A DNA stretch of 39,643 nt from a virus: IMG/VR virus record IMGVR_UViG_3300011115_000229, positions 1 through 39,643 of that record. One strand, written 5' to 3'. A program made the translations under genes and the position numbers. The notes under the pieces are model-generated. The model was given only the letters and a program-made list of their open reading frames with translations. It had not been told where the DNA came from and searched no databases. Shown in pieces: positions 28,128 to 37,641 of this stretch. Within the stretch, counting starts at the first letter, position 1, and each line of letters starts with the position of its first letter.

Positions 28128-29520
28128 GCACTTCGAAGGCCCGCGCAAATGGCAGCGCGACGTGCTCATCGAACTGCGCGACCACATAAAACAGAACAAC
28201 GGCAAGATAGACTTCGACACACTGCGTATGGCGGTCAGTTCTGGTCGCGGTATTGGCAAGTCCGCGCTAGTTAGCTGGCTCACGATCTGGATGCTGACCA
28301 CGCGGATCGGCTCGACGACCATCGTGTCGGCTAACTCGGAAGCGCAGCTCCGCTCAGTCACCTGGGCTGAGATAACGAAGTGGTTGAGTATGGCGATTCA
28401 CAGCCATTGGTTCGAGGTATCCGCGACGCGGGTGCTACCGGCCAAGTGGATCGCGGAGTTGGTCGAACGTGATCTAAAAATGGGAACGCGCTATTGGGGC
28501 GTAGAAGGGCGGTTGTGGAGTGCGGAGAATCCTGACGCATATGCGGGCGTGCACAACTTCGCGGGTGTCATGCTGGTATTCGATGAGGCGAGCGGAATTG
28601 ATGATTCTATCTGGTCAGTTGCAGCGGGCTTTTTTACGGAAAATACCCCTAATCGCTTTTGGTTGTGCTTCAGCAACCCCCGTCGTAACTCTGGTTACTT
28701 TTATGAGTGTTTTAACTCCAAGCGAGACTTCTGGCGAAATAAGGTTGTCGACGCCAGATCTGTCGAAGGCACGGATAAAGCCGTCTATCAACAGATCATT
28801 GACGAGTATGGGCCAGACTCCAGCGCCGCGCACGTCGAGGTCTACGGTCAGTTCCCCAACGCCTCAGACGACCAGTTCATCTCAAATTCGCTGGTCGACG
28901 AGGCAATGGAACGGCCCGCTATCGCTGACCAGTCCGCCCCCGTCGTGGTCGGAGTGGATCCAGCACGCTTTGGGGCCGACGCCACCGTTATAGCGGTAAG
29001 GCAAGGACGCGATATTATTGCCATCAAGCGGTATCGGGGCGACGACACAATGGAGGTCGTCGGTCGTGTCATCGACGTCATCGAAGAGTTCAAGCCAGCC
29101 TTGGTAGTAATAGATGAAGGCGGCTTGGGCGCGGGCGTGGTAGATCGGCTCAAGGAGCAACGCTACAAAGTGCGCGGTGTGAACTTTGGCAATAAGTCAG
29201 CACGACCGATGATGTATGGGAACAAGCGCGCTGAAATGTGGGGCGCGATGAAAGAGTGGCTGAAGGACGCGAGCATACCGAAGGATAGGTATCTCAAGTC
29301 AGACCTCATCGGGCCGATGATGAAGCCGGACTCGAAAGGCACTATCTTTCTGGAAAGCAAGAAGGACATGAAATCACGCGGACTGGCATCACCTGACGCT
29401 GCGGATGCTATCGCCGTAACCTTTGCATTTCCTGTCGCCAGACGTGAACAGCGTGTAGACAACACCCGCCGCGTCGCGTATGGTGGCAACGCAGCCTCTT
29501 CAGGATGGATGGCAAGCTAA
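27994..29520 (+). CDS. Terminase large subunit (ATPase-nuclease)
   Basis: A 508-residue packaging motor. The ATPase has Walker A SSGRGIGKS (residues 82-90) and Walker B VMLVFDEAS with Asp197-Glu198. The nuclease has VVGVDPARFGAD (Asp322), VVIDEGGLGAG (Asp374, Glu375) and SPDAADA near residue 465, the RNase H-like acidic set. The start at 27994 lies inside the small subunit gene; ATG 28036 is an alternative. The gene leads the structural operon. Circular permutation of the contig fits headful cutting. Confidence 0.93.
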   Translation: MQTTVYSPEEEQRLMATLWNPALKDDPLAFVRLAFPWKKPNTPLEHFEGPRKWQRDVLIELRDHIKQNNGKIDFDTLRMAVSSGRGIGKSALVSWLTIWMLTTRIGSTTIVSANSEAQLRSVTWAEITKWLSMAIHSHWFEVSATRVLPAKWIAELVERDLKMGTRYWGVEGRLWSAENPDAYAGVHNFAGVMLVFDEASGIDDSIWSVAAGFFTENTPNRFWLCFSNPRRNSGYFYECFNSKRDFWRNKVVDARSVEGTDKAVYQQIIDEYGPDSSAAHVEVYGQFPNASDDQFISNSLVDEAMERPAIADQSAPVVVGVDPARFGADATVIAVRQGRDIIAIKRYRGDDTMEVVGRVIDVIEEFKPALVVIDEGGLGAGVVDRLKEQRYKVRGVNFGNKSARPMMYGNKRAEMWGAMKEWLKDASIPKDRYLKSDLIGPMMKPDSKGTIFLESKKDMKSRGLASPDAADAIAVTFAFPVARREQRVDNTRRVAYGGNAASSGWMAS

Positions 29521-29771
29521 TGGTATCATTATCTGTGGGTCGTGGCGAGAAGCTATCGACGAAAGCGGGGGCTGGACTGACAGCCAAAGGCCGCGCTAAA
29601 TACAATAAAGCTACTGGCAGCAAGTTAAAGGCACCTGCGCCGCATCCAAAGACTGAAGCCGACAAGGGCCGTAAGGCCAGCTTTTGCGCTCGCATGGGCG
29701 GCGTAGTCGCTAAGTCTAAGAACGCAGACCGCGCTAAAGCATCAATGAAAAGGTGGAACTGTGGCAAGTAA
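29520..29771 (+). CDS. Small basic protein, DUF6321-like
   Basis: An 83-residue protein whose ATG overlaps the terminase stop (TAATG). The pattern STKAGAGLTAKGRAKYNKAT, then HPKTEADKGRKASFCARMGG and ASMKRWNC fits a small family seen beside phage terminase and portal genes. It is very basic, with two Cys. It may bind DNA during packaging, but its role is unknown. It is the first of three basic small genes. Confidence 0.75.
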   Translation: MVSLSVGRGEKLSTKAGAGLTAKGRAKYNKATGSKLKAPAPHPKTEADKGRKASFCARMGGVVAKSKNADRAKASMKRWNCGK

Positions 29772-29910
29772 GCCAGGGCTATACGCCAACATTCACGCTA
29801 AACGCGCACGCATAGCCGCCGGATCGGGCGAGAAGATGCGTAAGGTCGGCGCTAAAGGCGCACCGACCGCGAAAGCGTTCAAGGAATCCGCTAAGACGAG
29901 GAAGAAATAA
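29761..29910 (+). CDS. Small basic protein, DUF5872-like
   Basis: A 49-residue protein from GTG 29761, overlapping the previous stop. It reads [20 protein letters not shown], then [20 protein letters not shown] and KESAKTRKK. The [25 protein letters not shown] pattern is recognisable as a common small phage and bacterial family. About one third of the residues are Lys or Arg. Function is unknown. Confidence 0.75.
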   Translation: MASKPGLYANIHAKRARIAAGSGEKMRKVGAKGAPTAKAFKESAKTRKK

Positions 29911-30062
29911 TGCCTCTAGTTAAGTCAACATCTAAGAACGCCTTTCGTAAAAATATTAGCGCTGAAGTAAAGGCTGGAAAGCCCGTCAAGCAAGCCGTGG
30001 CAATCGCGTATTCTGTCAAGCGTTCGGCTAAGAAGGGCGGGAAGTCTAGTGGCTGCAAGTGA
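29910..30062 (+). CDS. Small basic protein, DUF6496-like
   Basis: A 50-residue protein starting in a TAATG overlap. It reads [20 protein letters not shown], then [20 protein letters not shown] and [10 protein letters not shown]. The [16 protein letters not shown] motif is a known small phage pattern. It overlaps the portal start by 14 bases. With its two neighbours it forms a run of tiny Lys/Arg-rich proteins between terminase and portal. Confidence 0.75.
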   Translation: MPLVKSTSKNAFRKNISAEVKAGKPVKQAVAIAYSVKRSAKKGGKSSGCK

Positions 30063-32178
30063 TGTAGAAGGCGCAGGCCAGGTATCCGACAACCCAGATG
30101 GCGACCGTCTGGCGACCATGCGTCACCGCTTTACGGTGGCGAGCGCAGCCTATAGCGACTCACGCGAAGATGAATTAGATGACCTGCGCTTTATGGCTGG
30201 CAGTCCAGATAACGCATGGCAATGGCCTGCCGACGTGTTGGCGACCAGAGGCGCGGTGCAGGGCCAGACGATCAACGCACGTCCATGCCTGACGATTAAC
30301 AAGCTGCCACAGCATGTCAGGCTCGTAACAAATGAACAACGACAAAACAGACCGTCCGGCAAAGTCATCCCTGCGGACGATAAAGCCGACGTCGCGGTCG
30401 CAGAAGTCTTTCAAGGTATTGTCAGACACATCGAATATTTGTCGGACGCGGACGTTGCTTATGATACCGCCTGCGACAATCAAGTTACCTACGGCGAAGG
30501 TTATATCCGAATCCTTACGGAATATTGCCGCGAAGACTCGTTCGACCAAGACCTGAAGATTGGTCGCGTCCGCAACAGCTTCAGCGTCTATATGGATCCG
30601 ATGATTCACGATCCATGCGGATCAGACGCGGAATGGTGCTTCATTACCGAAGACATTCCGAAAGAAGAATATGAGCGCCTGTATCCAGACGCGCTGCCGA
30701 TCTCTGTGATGATGTCGCAGGGCGTTGGCGATCAGTCACTTAGCATGTGGATGAGCCAGGAAACCGTCCGTATTGCTGAGTATTTTTATATCGAACATCA
30801 GAAGCGTAAGCTGAACCTGTATCCTGACAATATGACGGCGTTCGATGGCACGCCGATGGATAAGCAGCTTAAGGCGATGTTCGGCAAGCCGCTGAAGTCT
30901 CGCACAAGCGAGCATCGGCAGGTAAAGTGGCTAAAGACCAACGGCTTCGAGGTGCTCGAAGAACGCGACTGGGCGGGTAAATGGATTCCCGTCATCCGCG
31001 TGGTTGGCAATGAGTTTGAGGTAGACGGGCAGTTATACATCAGCGGCTTGGTGAGAAACGCCAAAGACGCGCAGCGCATGTATAACTATTGGGTCAGCCA
31101 GGAAGCAGAGATGCTGGCGCTGGCTCCGAAGGCTCCGTTTATCGGATATGGGGGACAGTTTGAAGGATACGAAACAAACTGGAAAACGGCCAATACGAAC
31201 AACTGGCCCTACCTCGAAGTTAACCCAGACGTCACCGATGGCGCTGGAAATCCTCTTCCATTACCTGAACGCGCGCAGCCACCTATGGCGCAAACCGGCC
31301 TTATCCAGGCCAAAATGGGCGCTGGGGAAGATATCAAATCCACCACGGGTCAATACGACAGCTCAATTGGTGCGACCAGTAACGAGAGGACGGGTCGTGC
31401 GATTCTGGCTCGGCAAAACCAAGGCGATACATCCACGTATCATTACGTTGACAATCTCGCGCGAGCGGTCAGATATACGACAAGACAACTCGTCGATCTG
31501 ATCCCTAAGATCTATGATACGGAACGTGTTGCGAGAATCGTAGGACTCGACGGCGAAGTGGGTATGGTGAAGATCAACCCGAATCAGCCTGAACCAGTGC
31601 GCGTCATCAAGGATCCGATCACGGGTCTGGACATTGAAAAGATCTACAACCCATCGGTCGGCACATACGACGTGGTAGTGACGACAGGCCCAAGCTACGC
31701 GACCAAGCGCCAAGAGGCGATGGAAGCGATGCAGATGATTTTGCAGACCAACCCGCAGCTCTGGGGCGTGGCAGGCGATCTGTTCATCAAGAACATGGAT
31801 TGGCCTGGAGCGCAGGAGATGGCGGCGCGCTTCGCCAAGACGCTTGATCCGAAGGTTCTGGATAATACGGATGAGTCGCCAGAAGCGCAGATGATGCGCG
31901 CTCAGATGAACGACATGGCGAACCAGATGGAACAGACTGCGGCACTCGTCCAGCAACTGCAACAGTCTTACGACATGCAAAAACTGGCGATTGACGAGCA
32001 AAATACGCAGATCAAGGCGTATGACGCAGAGACAAAACGTCTTCAGGCCATGCAAAGCGGGCTGTCGCCTGAACAGATCCAAGACATTGTAATGGGAACA
32101 GTCGCAGCGGCTATGGACACGGGCGACATCGTGCCTCGTAATACGCCGATGCAACCACAACTGCCAGGATTAGAATAA
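30049..32178 (+). CDS. Portal protein, P22 portal family
   Basis: A 709-residue portal that forms the dodecameric ring at one head vertex for DNA entry and exit. The start is GTG at 30049, after GGGAAG. N-terminal features ([20 protein letters not shown], then [20 protein letters not shown] and [12 protein letters not shown]) match P22-type portals. A long C-terminal coiled coil ([20 protein letters not shown], then [20 protein letters not shown]) resembles the barrel helix of P22 gp1. It overlaps the next gene by one base. Confidence 0.92.
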   Translation: MAASDVEGAGQVSDNPDGDRLATMRHRFTVASAAYSDSREDELDDLRFMAGSPDNAWQWPADVLATRGAVQGQTINARPCLTINKLPQHVRLVTNEQRQNRPSGKVIPADDKADVAVAEVFQGIVRHIEYLSDADVAYDTACDNQVTYGEGYIRILTEYCREDSFDQDLKIGRVRNSFSVYMDPMIHDPCGSDAEWCFITEDIPKEEYERLYPDALPISVMMSQGVGDQSLSMWMSQETVRIAEYFYIEHQKRKLNLYPDNMTAFDGTPMDKQLKAMFGKPLKSRTSEHRQVKWLKTNGFEVLEERDWAGKWIPVIRVVGNEFEVDGQLYISGLVRNAKDAQRMYNYWVSQEAEMLALAPKAPFIGYGGQFEGYETNWKTANTNNWPYLEVNPDVTDGAGNPLPLPERAQPPMAQTGLIQAKMGAGEDIKSTTGQYDSSIGATSNERTGRAILARQNQGDTSTYHYVDNLARAVRYTTRQLVDLIPKIYDTERVARIVGLDGEVGMVKINPNQPEPVRVIKDPITGLDIEKIYNPSVGTYDVVVTTGPSYATKRQEAMEAMQMILQTNPQLWGVAGDLFIKNMDWPGAQEMAARFAKTLDPKVLDNTDESPEAQMMRAQMNDMANQMEQTAALVQQLQQSYDMQKLAIDEQNTQIKAYDAETKRLQAMQSGLSPEQIQDIVMGTVAAAMDTGDIVPRNTPMQPQLPGLE

Positions 32179-32540
32179 TGAGCTGCGCTGACCTTATTGG
32201 ACACCTGTTTTTAGCCCGCGATGTCACTCATTCGGTGCATTTGAACACCCGCAGCTACGCCAAACATAAGGCTCTGGGCGGTTTTTATGAGAATGTGATC
32301 GAATTAGCCGATGATTTGGCCGAAGCCTACCAAGGCAGACACGGCCTAATCGGGCCAGTTACGCTCCATTCGGCTGAAAAAACCAACAATGTCGTTGAGT
32401 TTATGGAAGACTCACTCGATAAGGTCGAAAAACTTCGTTACAAAGTGTGCGATAAGGAAGACACGGCGATTCAGAACATAATCGACGAGATCGTGGACTT
32501 ATACTTAAGCACATTGTATAAATTGAAATTCCTAGCGTGA
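32178..32540 (+). CDS. Four-helix (DUF5856-like) phage protein
   Basis: A 120-residue helical protein with ADLIGHLFLARDVTHSVHLN, then TRSYAKHKALGGFYENVIEL and ADDLAEAYQGRHGLIGPV. The ferritin- or Dps-like spacing of His, Asp and Glu residues and the LxARDxxHxxHLxTxSYAxH pattern are familiar from many phages and annotated DUF5856. Metal binding is possible. It starts one base into the portal stop. Its role in the virion or cell is unknown. Confidence 0.72.
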   Translation: MSCADLIGHLFLARDVTHSVHLNTRSYAKHKALGGFYENVIELADDLAEAYQGRHGLIGPVTLHSAEKTNNVVEFMEDSLDKVEKLRYKVCDKEDTAIQNIIDEIVDLYLSTLYKLKFLA

Positions 32541-32547
32541 GGCTAAA

Positions 32548-32817
32548 ATGGCTTATTATCAAGAAATCGAAGCATCTACACAGCTTAAGGTCGGATTAGC
32601 CAAGCTAAAGGGCATTTTTGCCAGCTCTGGCACGTCGCCAACGGTTGCTGTGTATGACTCGGCTGCGTCATCGACTGGCGATCCGTTAGTTTTAGCGCAG
32701 TTTACGGCTGCAACGCCAGGAAATTACATATTTACGGCGGAAGGCATTAGCCTGAATAAAGGTCTTTATGTCGTTCTAGGTGGCACGAATCCGAAAGTCA
32801 CCGTCTTTTTCGAGTGA
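32548..32817 (+). CDS. Small virion protein candidate
   Basis: An 89-residue beta-rich protein (AYYQEIEASTQLKVGLAKLK, then PTVAVYDSAASSTGDPLVLA and YIFTAEGISLNKGLYVVLGG). There are no charged helices, signal or cysteines. It resembles small phage head or fibre-associated beta proteins found before fibre genes. The ATG at 32548 follows GAGG. Function is not proven. Confidence 0.6.
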   Translation: MAYYQEIEASTQLKVGLAKLKGIFASSGTSPTVAVYDSAASSTGDPLVLAQFTAATPGNYIFTAEGISLNKGLYVVLGGTNPKVTVFFE

Positions 32818-32822
32818 ACTAA

Positions 32823-35800
32823 ATGGCCTTTATTTATAATCTTACTGACAGTTGGAACGACGTTGCAACTACATGGAACGGCATAAAATTAGCCGTTACT
32901 GACACTGGTTCATCATCGACTTCCAAACTCCTGAATTTAACGATTTCGGGGTCTTCTACAGGGTCATTTACCGTCGATAAGAGCGGTAATTTGGTTCTTT
33001 CTGGGTCTGTCAATAAGATTACTATGACGGCTCCAGCCACGGGCGCGACGCTTACGCTTGCTGATGGCTCTAGTTTTATCACATCTGGCGCTTATTCTAC
33101 GACATTTACGACGACTGGCACGACGACATTGACGCTGCCGACAAGTGGCACGGTCACGGCGCTTGGTAACACAACGACAGGCTCTGGCAGCATTGTCTTA
33201 GCGACATCACCAACGTTGACAACGCCGAATCTTGGCGTTCCGACAGCTCTAACGCTTACAAATGCAACTGGTCTGCCGATCTCGACAGGTCTGACGGGCA
33301 CAGGCAGCGGCGTTCTAACGGCTCTTGCTGTAAATGTCGGTTCTGCGGGCGCGTTTGTTACGTTTAACGGCGCTCTTGGGACGCCTAGTAGCGGTAATTT
33401 GTCAAACTGCACGGGCTATCCTTCTGGCAGTCTCTCTGGCTTGGGAACTGGCGTAGCTACAGCTTTAGCCAATAATGTTGGCTCTGCGGGCGCTATTGTT
33501 GTCCAAAATGGCGTTCTTGGCACGCCATCTAGCGGCACTTTAACCAACGCAACTGGTCTTCCGCTGACTACTGGCGTGACTGGCACTCTTCCTGTTGCTA
33601 ATGGCGGCACGGGCATCACGTCGTTCGGCACAGGTGTCGCCACGGCTCTCGGCGTCAACGTCGGATCGGCTGGCGCTTTCGTTGTTAATGGCGGTGCACT
33701 CGGCACCCCATCGTCAGGAACTCTGACAAATGCGACGGGATTACCTATTAGCACAGGCGTTAGCGGCCTTGGGACAGGTGTTGCGACGTTCTTGGCGACG
33801 CCATCATCGGCGAATCTCGCATCGGCTGTCACGGATGAAACGGGATCTGGGCCTTTAGTATTTGCAACGGCTCCGACGTTTGGCACCAATATTACGGTCG
33901 GCACCGCGTCGTCATCGACAGGTATTGTCAATTTCAAAGGCACGACGTCAGGCACTGTGTCGCTGTCGGTTGCTGATGCGGCTGGCACATGGACAATGAA
34001 ACTGCCAACGACGGCAGGCACGAACGGCTATTATCTTCAGACTGACGGTCTGGGTAATACGACTTGGGCGGCAGGCGGTGGAGGCGGCGGTGGCTCGCCT
34101 GGCGGCTCTAATACGCAAGTTCAGTATAATAACGCAGGCGCTTTTGGTGGTTCGCCAGCCTTTACATTCAATGGCACGACGACTGTTGGTGTTGGCGTAG
34201 CTTCAACGACAACAGGCATATTTAACCTTTATAATTCTTTAAGTGCTAACGCGGTAAGTATTAAGTCTGGCAATAACAGCGCCGCATGGTCATTGACGCT
34301 GCCGACTTCTGGCGGGTCTGCCAATTACTTCCTGCAAACTGACGGTTCAGGCAACACGACTTGGGCTGCGGCTGCGGCAGGCACGATTAATACCGGCACA
34401 GTCGGGCAGATCACCTATTATAGCGGCACAGACACGTTGTCTGGCACAACAACTGGCACAGGTGTCGTCACAGCTATCGGCAATGCCGTTAATACGGCTG
34501 GCGGTCTGTTAGCCCCTGCGGCAGCTCTTACAGCTAACGCTCTCGTTGTCGGTGGTGGTTCTGGCACCGGCCCATCAACTGTTACGACAGGCACGGGTGT
34601 TGTTACGGCTCTTGGCGTCAACACAGGATCTGCCGGAGCGTTTGTTGTTAATGGTGGAGCATTAGGCACACCTTCAAGCGGAACGCTTACAAGTTGCACA
34701 GGTTTACCATTATCAACGGGTGTCACTGGCACCCTTCCTGTAGCAAACGGCGGCACTGGCACAAGCACGGCTTTTACGGCAGGCTCAGTTGTTTTTGCTG
34801 GCGCAAGCGGCACATATTCTCAAGATAATTCAAATCTTTTTTGGGATAATACAAATAAGTATTTGGGTGTCGGGATTACGAGTCCAACATATAAACTATC
34901 GGTAAATGGTGTAGGCAATTTTTACAGCAGCGTTAGCGGATTAGGACGAGTATTTCTCGGAGATCCGGCTGATAACAGTGGTTACGTTGGACTTTACCGA
35001 AGCACTCTTGGGCCAACTAATTACAATACTGCGGGCAACGGGTTAAATTTCGCTTCTATTGACGGATATACATTTAATACTGGTGGCGTTTCGTATGGCT
35101 CACAGACTGAGCGTATGCGTCTCGGTTCTTCCAGCGCCACGCTGTCTATCGGCACAAGCGCGGCGACAAATCCTGGCGCTATTCAACTATATGGTAGCAC
35201 TTCAGGCTCGGTCACTGTCGGCGTTCCCGCTGTTGCAGGCACAACGACATTCACGTTGCCTGGATCAAACGGCACAAGCGGATATGCGTTAACAACCAAT
35301 GGTTCTGGCGTTACATCGTGGAATATTCTTGGGGTGGCTGGCGGCGGCACTGGTCTGACGGCAGGCACGTCAGGCGGCGTTCTTTACTATAGCGCGACTG
35401 GCACACTTGCGTCATCAGCGGCTCTTACAGCTAATGCTCTTGTTATTGGCGGCGGCGCAGGCGCTGCACCGGCTACAACCACAACTGGCACAGGCGTCGT
35501 TACTGCGCTCGGCGTTAATATTGGTTCGGCTGGCGCTGTTCTTACAACCAACACAAGCAATACGATCACAGTTGGATATAAAGTAACGCCATATAATATT
35601 AGTTCTTGGACTAGCTTTACGATTGATCCTGCCAATGGAAACTATCAATATGGCACCAACAACGGCGCTATTACGATAACAGCTCCAGCTTCGGATTGCG
35701 CCGTAGATATTTACATCGCCAATACAACTGGCGCAGGAACTATTACATTGTCTGGATTTACGGTTGTTGCGGCTAATACGGGACAAACTCCGCCAACGAC

Positions 35801-35879
35801 AACGACAGGTAAATGGATTCTATCTGTGCGCCGCATAAATGGTGTCTCTTCTTACGTTGTTAATACGATAACAGCATGA
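32823..35879 (+). CDS. Giant repetitive tail fibre protein (second fibre locus)
   Basis: A 1018-residue fibre. The N-terminal 60 residues (AFIYNLTDSWNDVATTWNGI, then KLAVTDTGSSSTS) likely attach it to the virion. Most of the rest is an array of 35-45-residue repeats built from GSAGAFVVNGGALGTPSSGT, LTNATGLPxSTGVTGTLPVA and NGGTG. Intervening modules (NTQVQYNNAGAFGGSPAFTF) are widespread in fibres of marine and freshwater phages. The C-terminal 150 residues differ and may be the tip. It overlaps the next gene by ATGA. Confidence 0.8.
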   Translation: MAFIYNLTDSWNDVATTWNGIKLAVTDTGSSSTSKLLNLTISGSSTGSFTVDKSGNLVLSGSVNKITMTAPATGATLTLADGSSFITSGAYSTTFTTTGTTTLTLPTSGTVTALGNTTTGSGSIVLATSPTLTTPNLGVPTALTLTNATGLPISTGLTGTGSGVLTALAVNVGSAGAFVTFNGALGTPSSGNLSNCTGYPSGSLSGLGTGVATALANNVGSAGAIVVQNGVLGTPSSGTLTNATGLPLTTGVTGTLPVANGGTGITSFGTGVATALGVNVGSAGAFVVNGGALGTPSSGTLTNATGLPISTGVSGLGTGVATFLATPSSANLASAVTDETGSGPLVFATAPTFGTNITVGTASSSTGIVNFKGTTSGTVSLSVADAAGTWTMKLPTTAGTNGYYLQTDGLGNTTWAAGGGGGGGSPGGSNTQVQYNNAGAFGGSPAFTFNGTTTVGVGVASTTTGIFNLYNSLSANAVSIKSGNNSAAWSLTLPTSGGSANYFLQTDGSGNTTWAAAAAGTINTGTVGQITYYSGTDTLSGTTTGTGVVTAIGNAVNTAGGLLAPAAALTANALVVGGGSGTGPSTVTTGTGVVTALGVNTGSAGAFVVNGGALGTPSSGTLTSCTGLPLSTGVTGTLPVANGGTGTSTAFTAGSVVFAGASGTYSQDNSNLFWDNTNKYLGVGITSPTYKLSVNGVGNFYSSVSGLGRVFLGDPADNSGYVGLYRSTLGPTNYNTAGNGLNFASIDGYTFNTGGVSYGSQTERMRLGSSSATLSIGTSAATNPGAIQLYGSTSGSVTVGVPAVAGTTTFTLPGSNGTSGYALTTNGSGVTSWNILGVAGGGTGLTAGTSGGVLYYSATGTLASSAALTANALVIGGGAGAAPATTTTGTGVVTALGVNIGSAGAVLTTNTSNTITVGYKVTPYNISSWTSFTIDPANGNYQYGTNNGAITITAPASDCAVDIYIANTTGAGTITLSGFTVVAANTGQTPPTTTTGKWILSVRRINGVSSYVVNTITA
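33280..35560 (+). repeat. Degenerate direct repeats coding fibre shaft modules
   Basis: DNA segments encoding GSAGAFVxxxGxLGTPSSGxL recur near 33340, 33480, 33660 and 34620, with a related stretch near 35525. Further copies encode TALTANALVxGGGxGxxP near 34530 and 35420. Codon use differs between copies, so they are diverged repeats rather than recent duplications. They offer sites for recombination that could change fibre length. Confidence 0.7.
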
Positions 35880-37024
35880 TCTTGCTTCGATCAGAGCCAA
35901 AGATACTTACGCCAGTTCGCAAGACTGAATGGCGCACGCCGTCGCAAGCTCAACAAAAAGATAGTTTTGGCAACGAAAACAGAACTTATTTTTACATACG
36001 TGCAAGAGCACATGATGGCGGCATTGTATGGACAGGATGGTTTGAAGATCGTGACGATGCAGACGCATTTTTGTTTGCGATTGTTCAAGGCACTTTAGGC
36101 ATAGAAAAAGAGCTTTGGCGTTTGCCTACGCCTGCATGGCATCCAGGGATTGCGGAAGAACTATCATATGATTTTGCTACAACGTCATTTTTGACAGGAA
36201 CAAGCGCCAGTAACCAAACTTACAACGTCCCTTCTGACTGGAATAGTAGTAATAACTCTATTGAAGTTATTGGCGGCGGAGCTTCAGGTAGCGGCGCTGG
36301 CGCGGTTAACTATCCTGGCGGCGGCGGCGGCGGAGCTTATGCTAAAGTTACCAACTTAACTTTAACTGCCAGCGGAACTGCAACATACAGACTTGAAGCT
36401 GATGTTGCTGGAGGATCTACAACGGGTTCTGCGGTGGCGGGTAATGCCGGAAAAGATGCTTGGTTTTCTAATAGCGGCGCTGCGCCAACAACTACAAGTC
36501 AAGGTGCATTAGCCAAAGGTGGGTCTAACGCACAGTCTAATAGTTCGACAGGGTCGGGTGGCGCTGCGGCTTCTTGCATAGGTTCTACGACATATTCAGG
36601 TGGTAATGCTACTTCTGGCTCGTATTCTTGTGCAGGGGGCGGCGCGGCAGGCAAAAATGGGGCTGGCAATAATAGCGGAACTCCGGCAGTAGGTGGGGCA
36701 ACTGGAGGTTCTGGCGACGCCGGAAACGGCGGCGCAGGCGGTTCGGGCGTGTCTTCTGGAACGGCAAACGCAGGCGGAAATGGAACAGAATGGCAAGCCT
36801 CTCCGGCTAGAGGTTCTGGTGGCGGCGGCGGCAGCGCTGGTGGCACGACTAGCGCCGCAGGAACGGGCGGCGCGGGCGGCAGTTATGGCGGCGGCGGCGG
36901 CGGGGGCGGCGCATCTGGTAATCAGCTTGGAACAGGCGGCGTGGGAAAACAAGGTCTTATAGTTATTACATATGAACCTATTGTCCCTAACTCATTTCCA
37001 AATTTACCCATGTTAGGAATGTAA
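35876..37024 (+). CDS. Glycine-rich fibre-tip / adhesin-like protein
   Basis: A 382-residue protein. Residues 1-95 (SEPKILTPVRKTEWRTPSQA, then FYIRARAHDGGIVWTGWFED and DADAFLFAI) are an unknown alpha/beta domain. Residues 110-370 are a long glycine-rich domain with GGGGGGAYAKVTNLTL, GGSGDAGNGGAGGSGVS and SYGGGGGGGGASG runs, typical of polyglycine-rich receptor-binding adhesins of phage fibres. The Gly domain probably caps the giant fibre encoded just upstream (ATGA overlap) and contacts the host receptor. Confidence 0.72.
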   Translation: MILLRSEPKILTPVRKTEWRTPSQAQQKDSFGNENRTYFYIRARAHDGGIVWTGWFEDRDDADAFLFAIVQGTLGIEKELWRLPTPAWHPGIAEELSYDFATTSFLTGTSASNQTYNVPSDWNSSNNSIEVIGGGASGSGAGAVNYPGGGGGGAYAKVTNLTLTASGTATYRLEADVAGGSTTGSAVAGNAGKDAWFSNSGAAPTTTSQGALAKGGSNAQSNSSTGSGGAAASCIGSTTYSGGNATSGSYSCAGGGAAGKNGAGNNSGTPAVGGATGGSGDAGNGGAGGSGVSSGTANAGGNGTEWQASPARGSGGGGGSAGGTTSAAGTGGAGGSYGGGGGGGGASGNQLGTGGVGKQGLIVITYEPIVPNSFPNLPMLGM

Positions 37025-37025
37025 T

Positions 37026-37457
37026 ATGGAAGAAGTAGGCTATAAGCTAATAAATGTTAGCGACGACACCGTTATTGAACAATGGGGCGGCATATGGGGC
37101 CAATGCCCTGCGGTTCCTAATCCGATTTACTGCCCTAATGGCGATGTTGTTTTTGCTCCAGAAGTTAACGTCGAATATAGCGGCGTTAAACTTGTGCCTT
37201 GGATGATGGATGGGCCACCTGTTCCTCAACAAGTGCCTATGTGGGCAGTTCGGACAGTGCTCCAGAACGACAATCTGTTTGACCAAGCTCAAGCAGCTAT
37301 TGCAGCGTCAACAGATAACGCGCTTAAAAATGTTTGGGAATACGGTAATTTTGCCGATAGAAATTCCAAAGCTATTGCATCTTTAGCTGCAACACTTAAT
37401 TTGACGGACGCACAAGTCGATCAAATGTTTTTCGACGCAAACAGTTTGGAAGTATGA
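37026..37457 (+). CDS. Fibre-associated hypothetical protein
   Basis: A 143-residue protein. Residues 1-75 (VGYKLINVSDDTVIEQWGGI, then YCPNGDVVFAPEVNVEYSG) resemble N-terminal parts of tail fibre accessory proteins. Residues 75-143 (VPMWAVRTVLQNDNLFDQAQ, then NVWEYGNFADRNSKAIASLA and LNLTDAQVDQMF) match a helix pattern often found just downstream of fibre genes. It is probably a fibre assembly chaperone or minor fibre part. It overlaps the next gene by ATGA. Confidence 0.6.
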   Translation: MEEVGYKLINVSDDTVIEQWGGIWGQCPAVPNPIYCPNGDVVFAPEVNVEYSGVKLVPWMMDGPPVPQQVPMWAVRTVLQNDNLFDQAQAAIAASTDNALKNVWEYGNFADRNSKAIASLAATLNLTDAQVDQMFFDANSLEV

Positions 37458-37591
37458 TGAAGATTGAACTTACATCGCAAGAATGGGCTTACATTTTAAA
37501 CGTATTGGCTCAACGTCCTTATGGCGAAGTTGTTGAACTTATAGCCAAGATTCAGAAACAGGCCGTTGACGATGTTTCTGTAAACGAGTAA
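37454..37591 (+). CDS. 45-residue hypothetical protein
   Basis: A short gene starting in an ATGATG overlap with the previous stop. It reads MMKIELTSQEWAYILNVLAQ, then RPYGEVVELIAKIQKQAVDD and VSVNE. It is helical and charged, with a pattern common in tiny phage proteins near fibre genes. No function is recognised. It is the last gene before the scaffold of the second allele. Confidence 0.62.
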   Translation: MMKIELTSQEWAYILNVLAQRPYGEVVELIAKIQKQAVDDVSVNE

Positions 37592-37641
37592 ATATATACG
37601 TTACCGACTAGCCGGATAGCTAGGTCAGAAAGGAAGTTGCC

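Noticed and set aside
31363-32160. 265-residue minus-strand open frame opposite the portal gene
   Set aside because: It is the mirror of portal codon usage. The product is rich in His, Arg, Cys and Leu without any domain, and it has no ribosome site.
33416-34021. Long minus-strand frames opposite the giant fibre gene
   Set aside because: They arise from Thr/Gly/Ala codon repeats of the fibre. The products are Pro/Val-rich low complexity.
33280-35560. Regular repeats considered as a CRISPR array
   Set aside because: Repeats are long, diverged, in frame and coding for fibre modules. There are no unique spacers of constant length.
36499-36952. Pro/Ala-rich minus-strand frames opposite the glycine-rich domain
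   Set aside because: Glycine codons read backwards give proline and alanine runs. There is no independent evidence of a gene.
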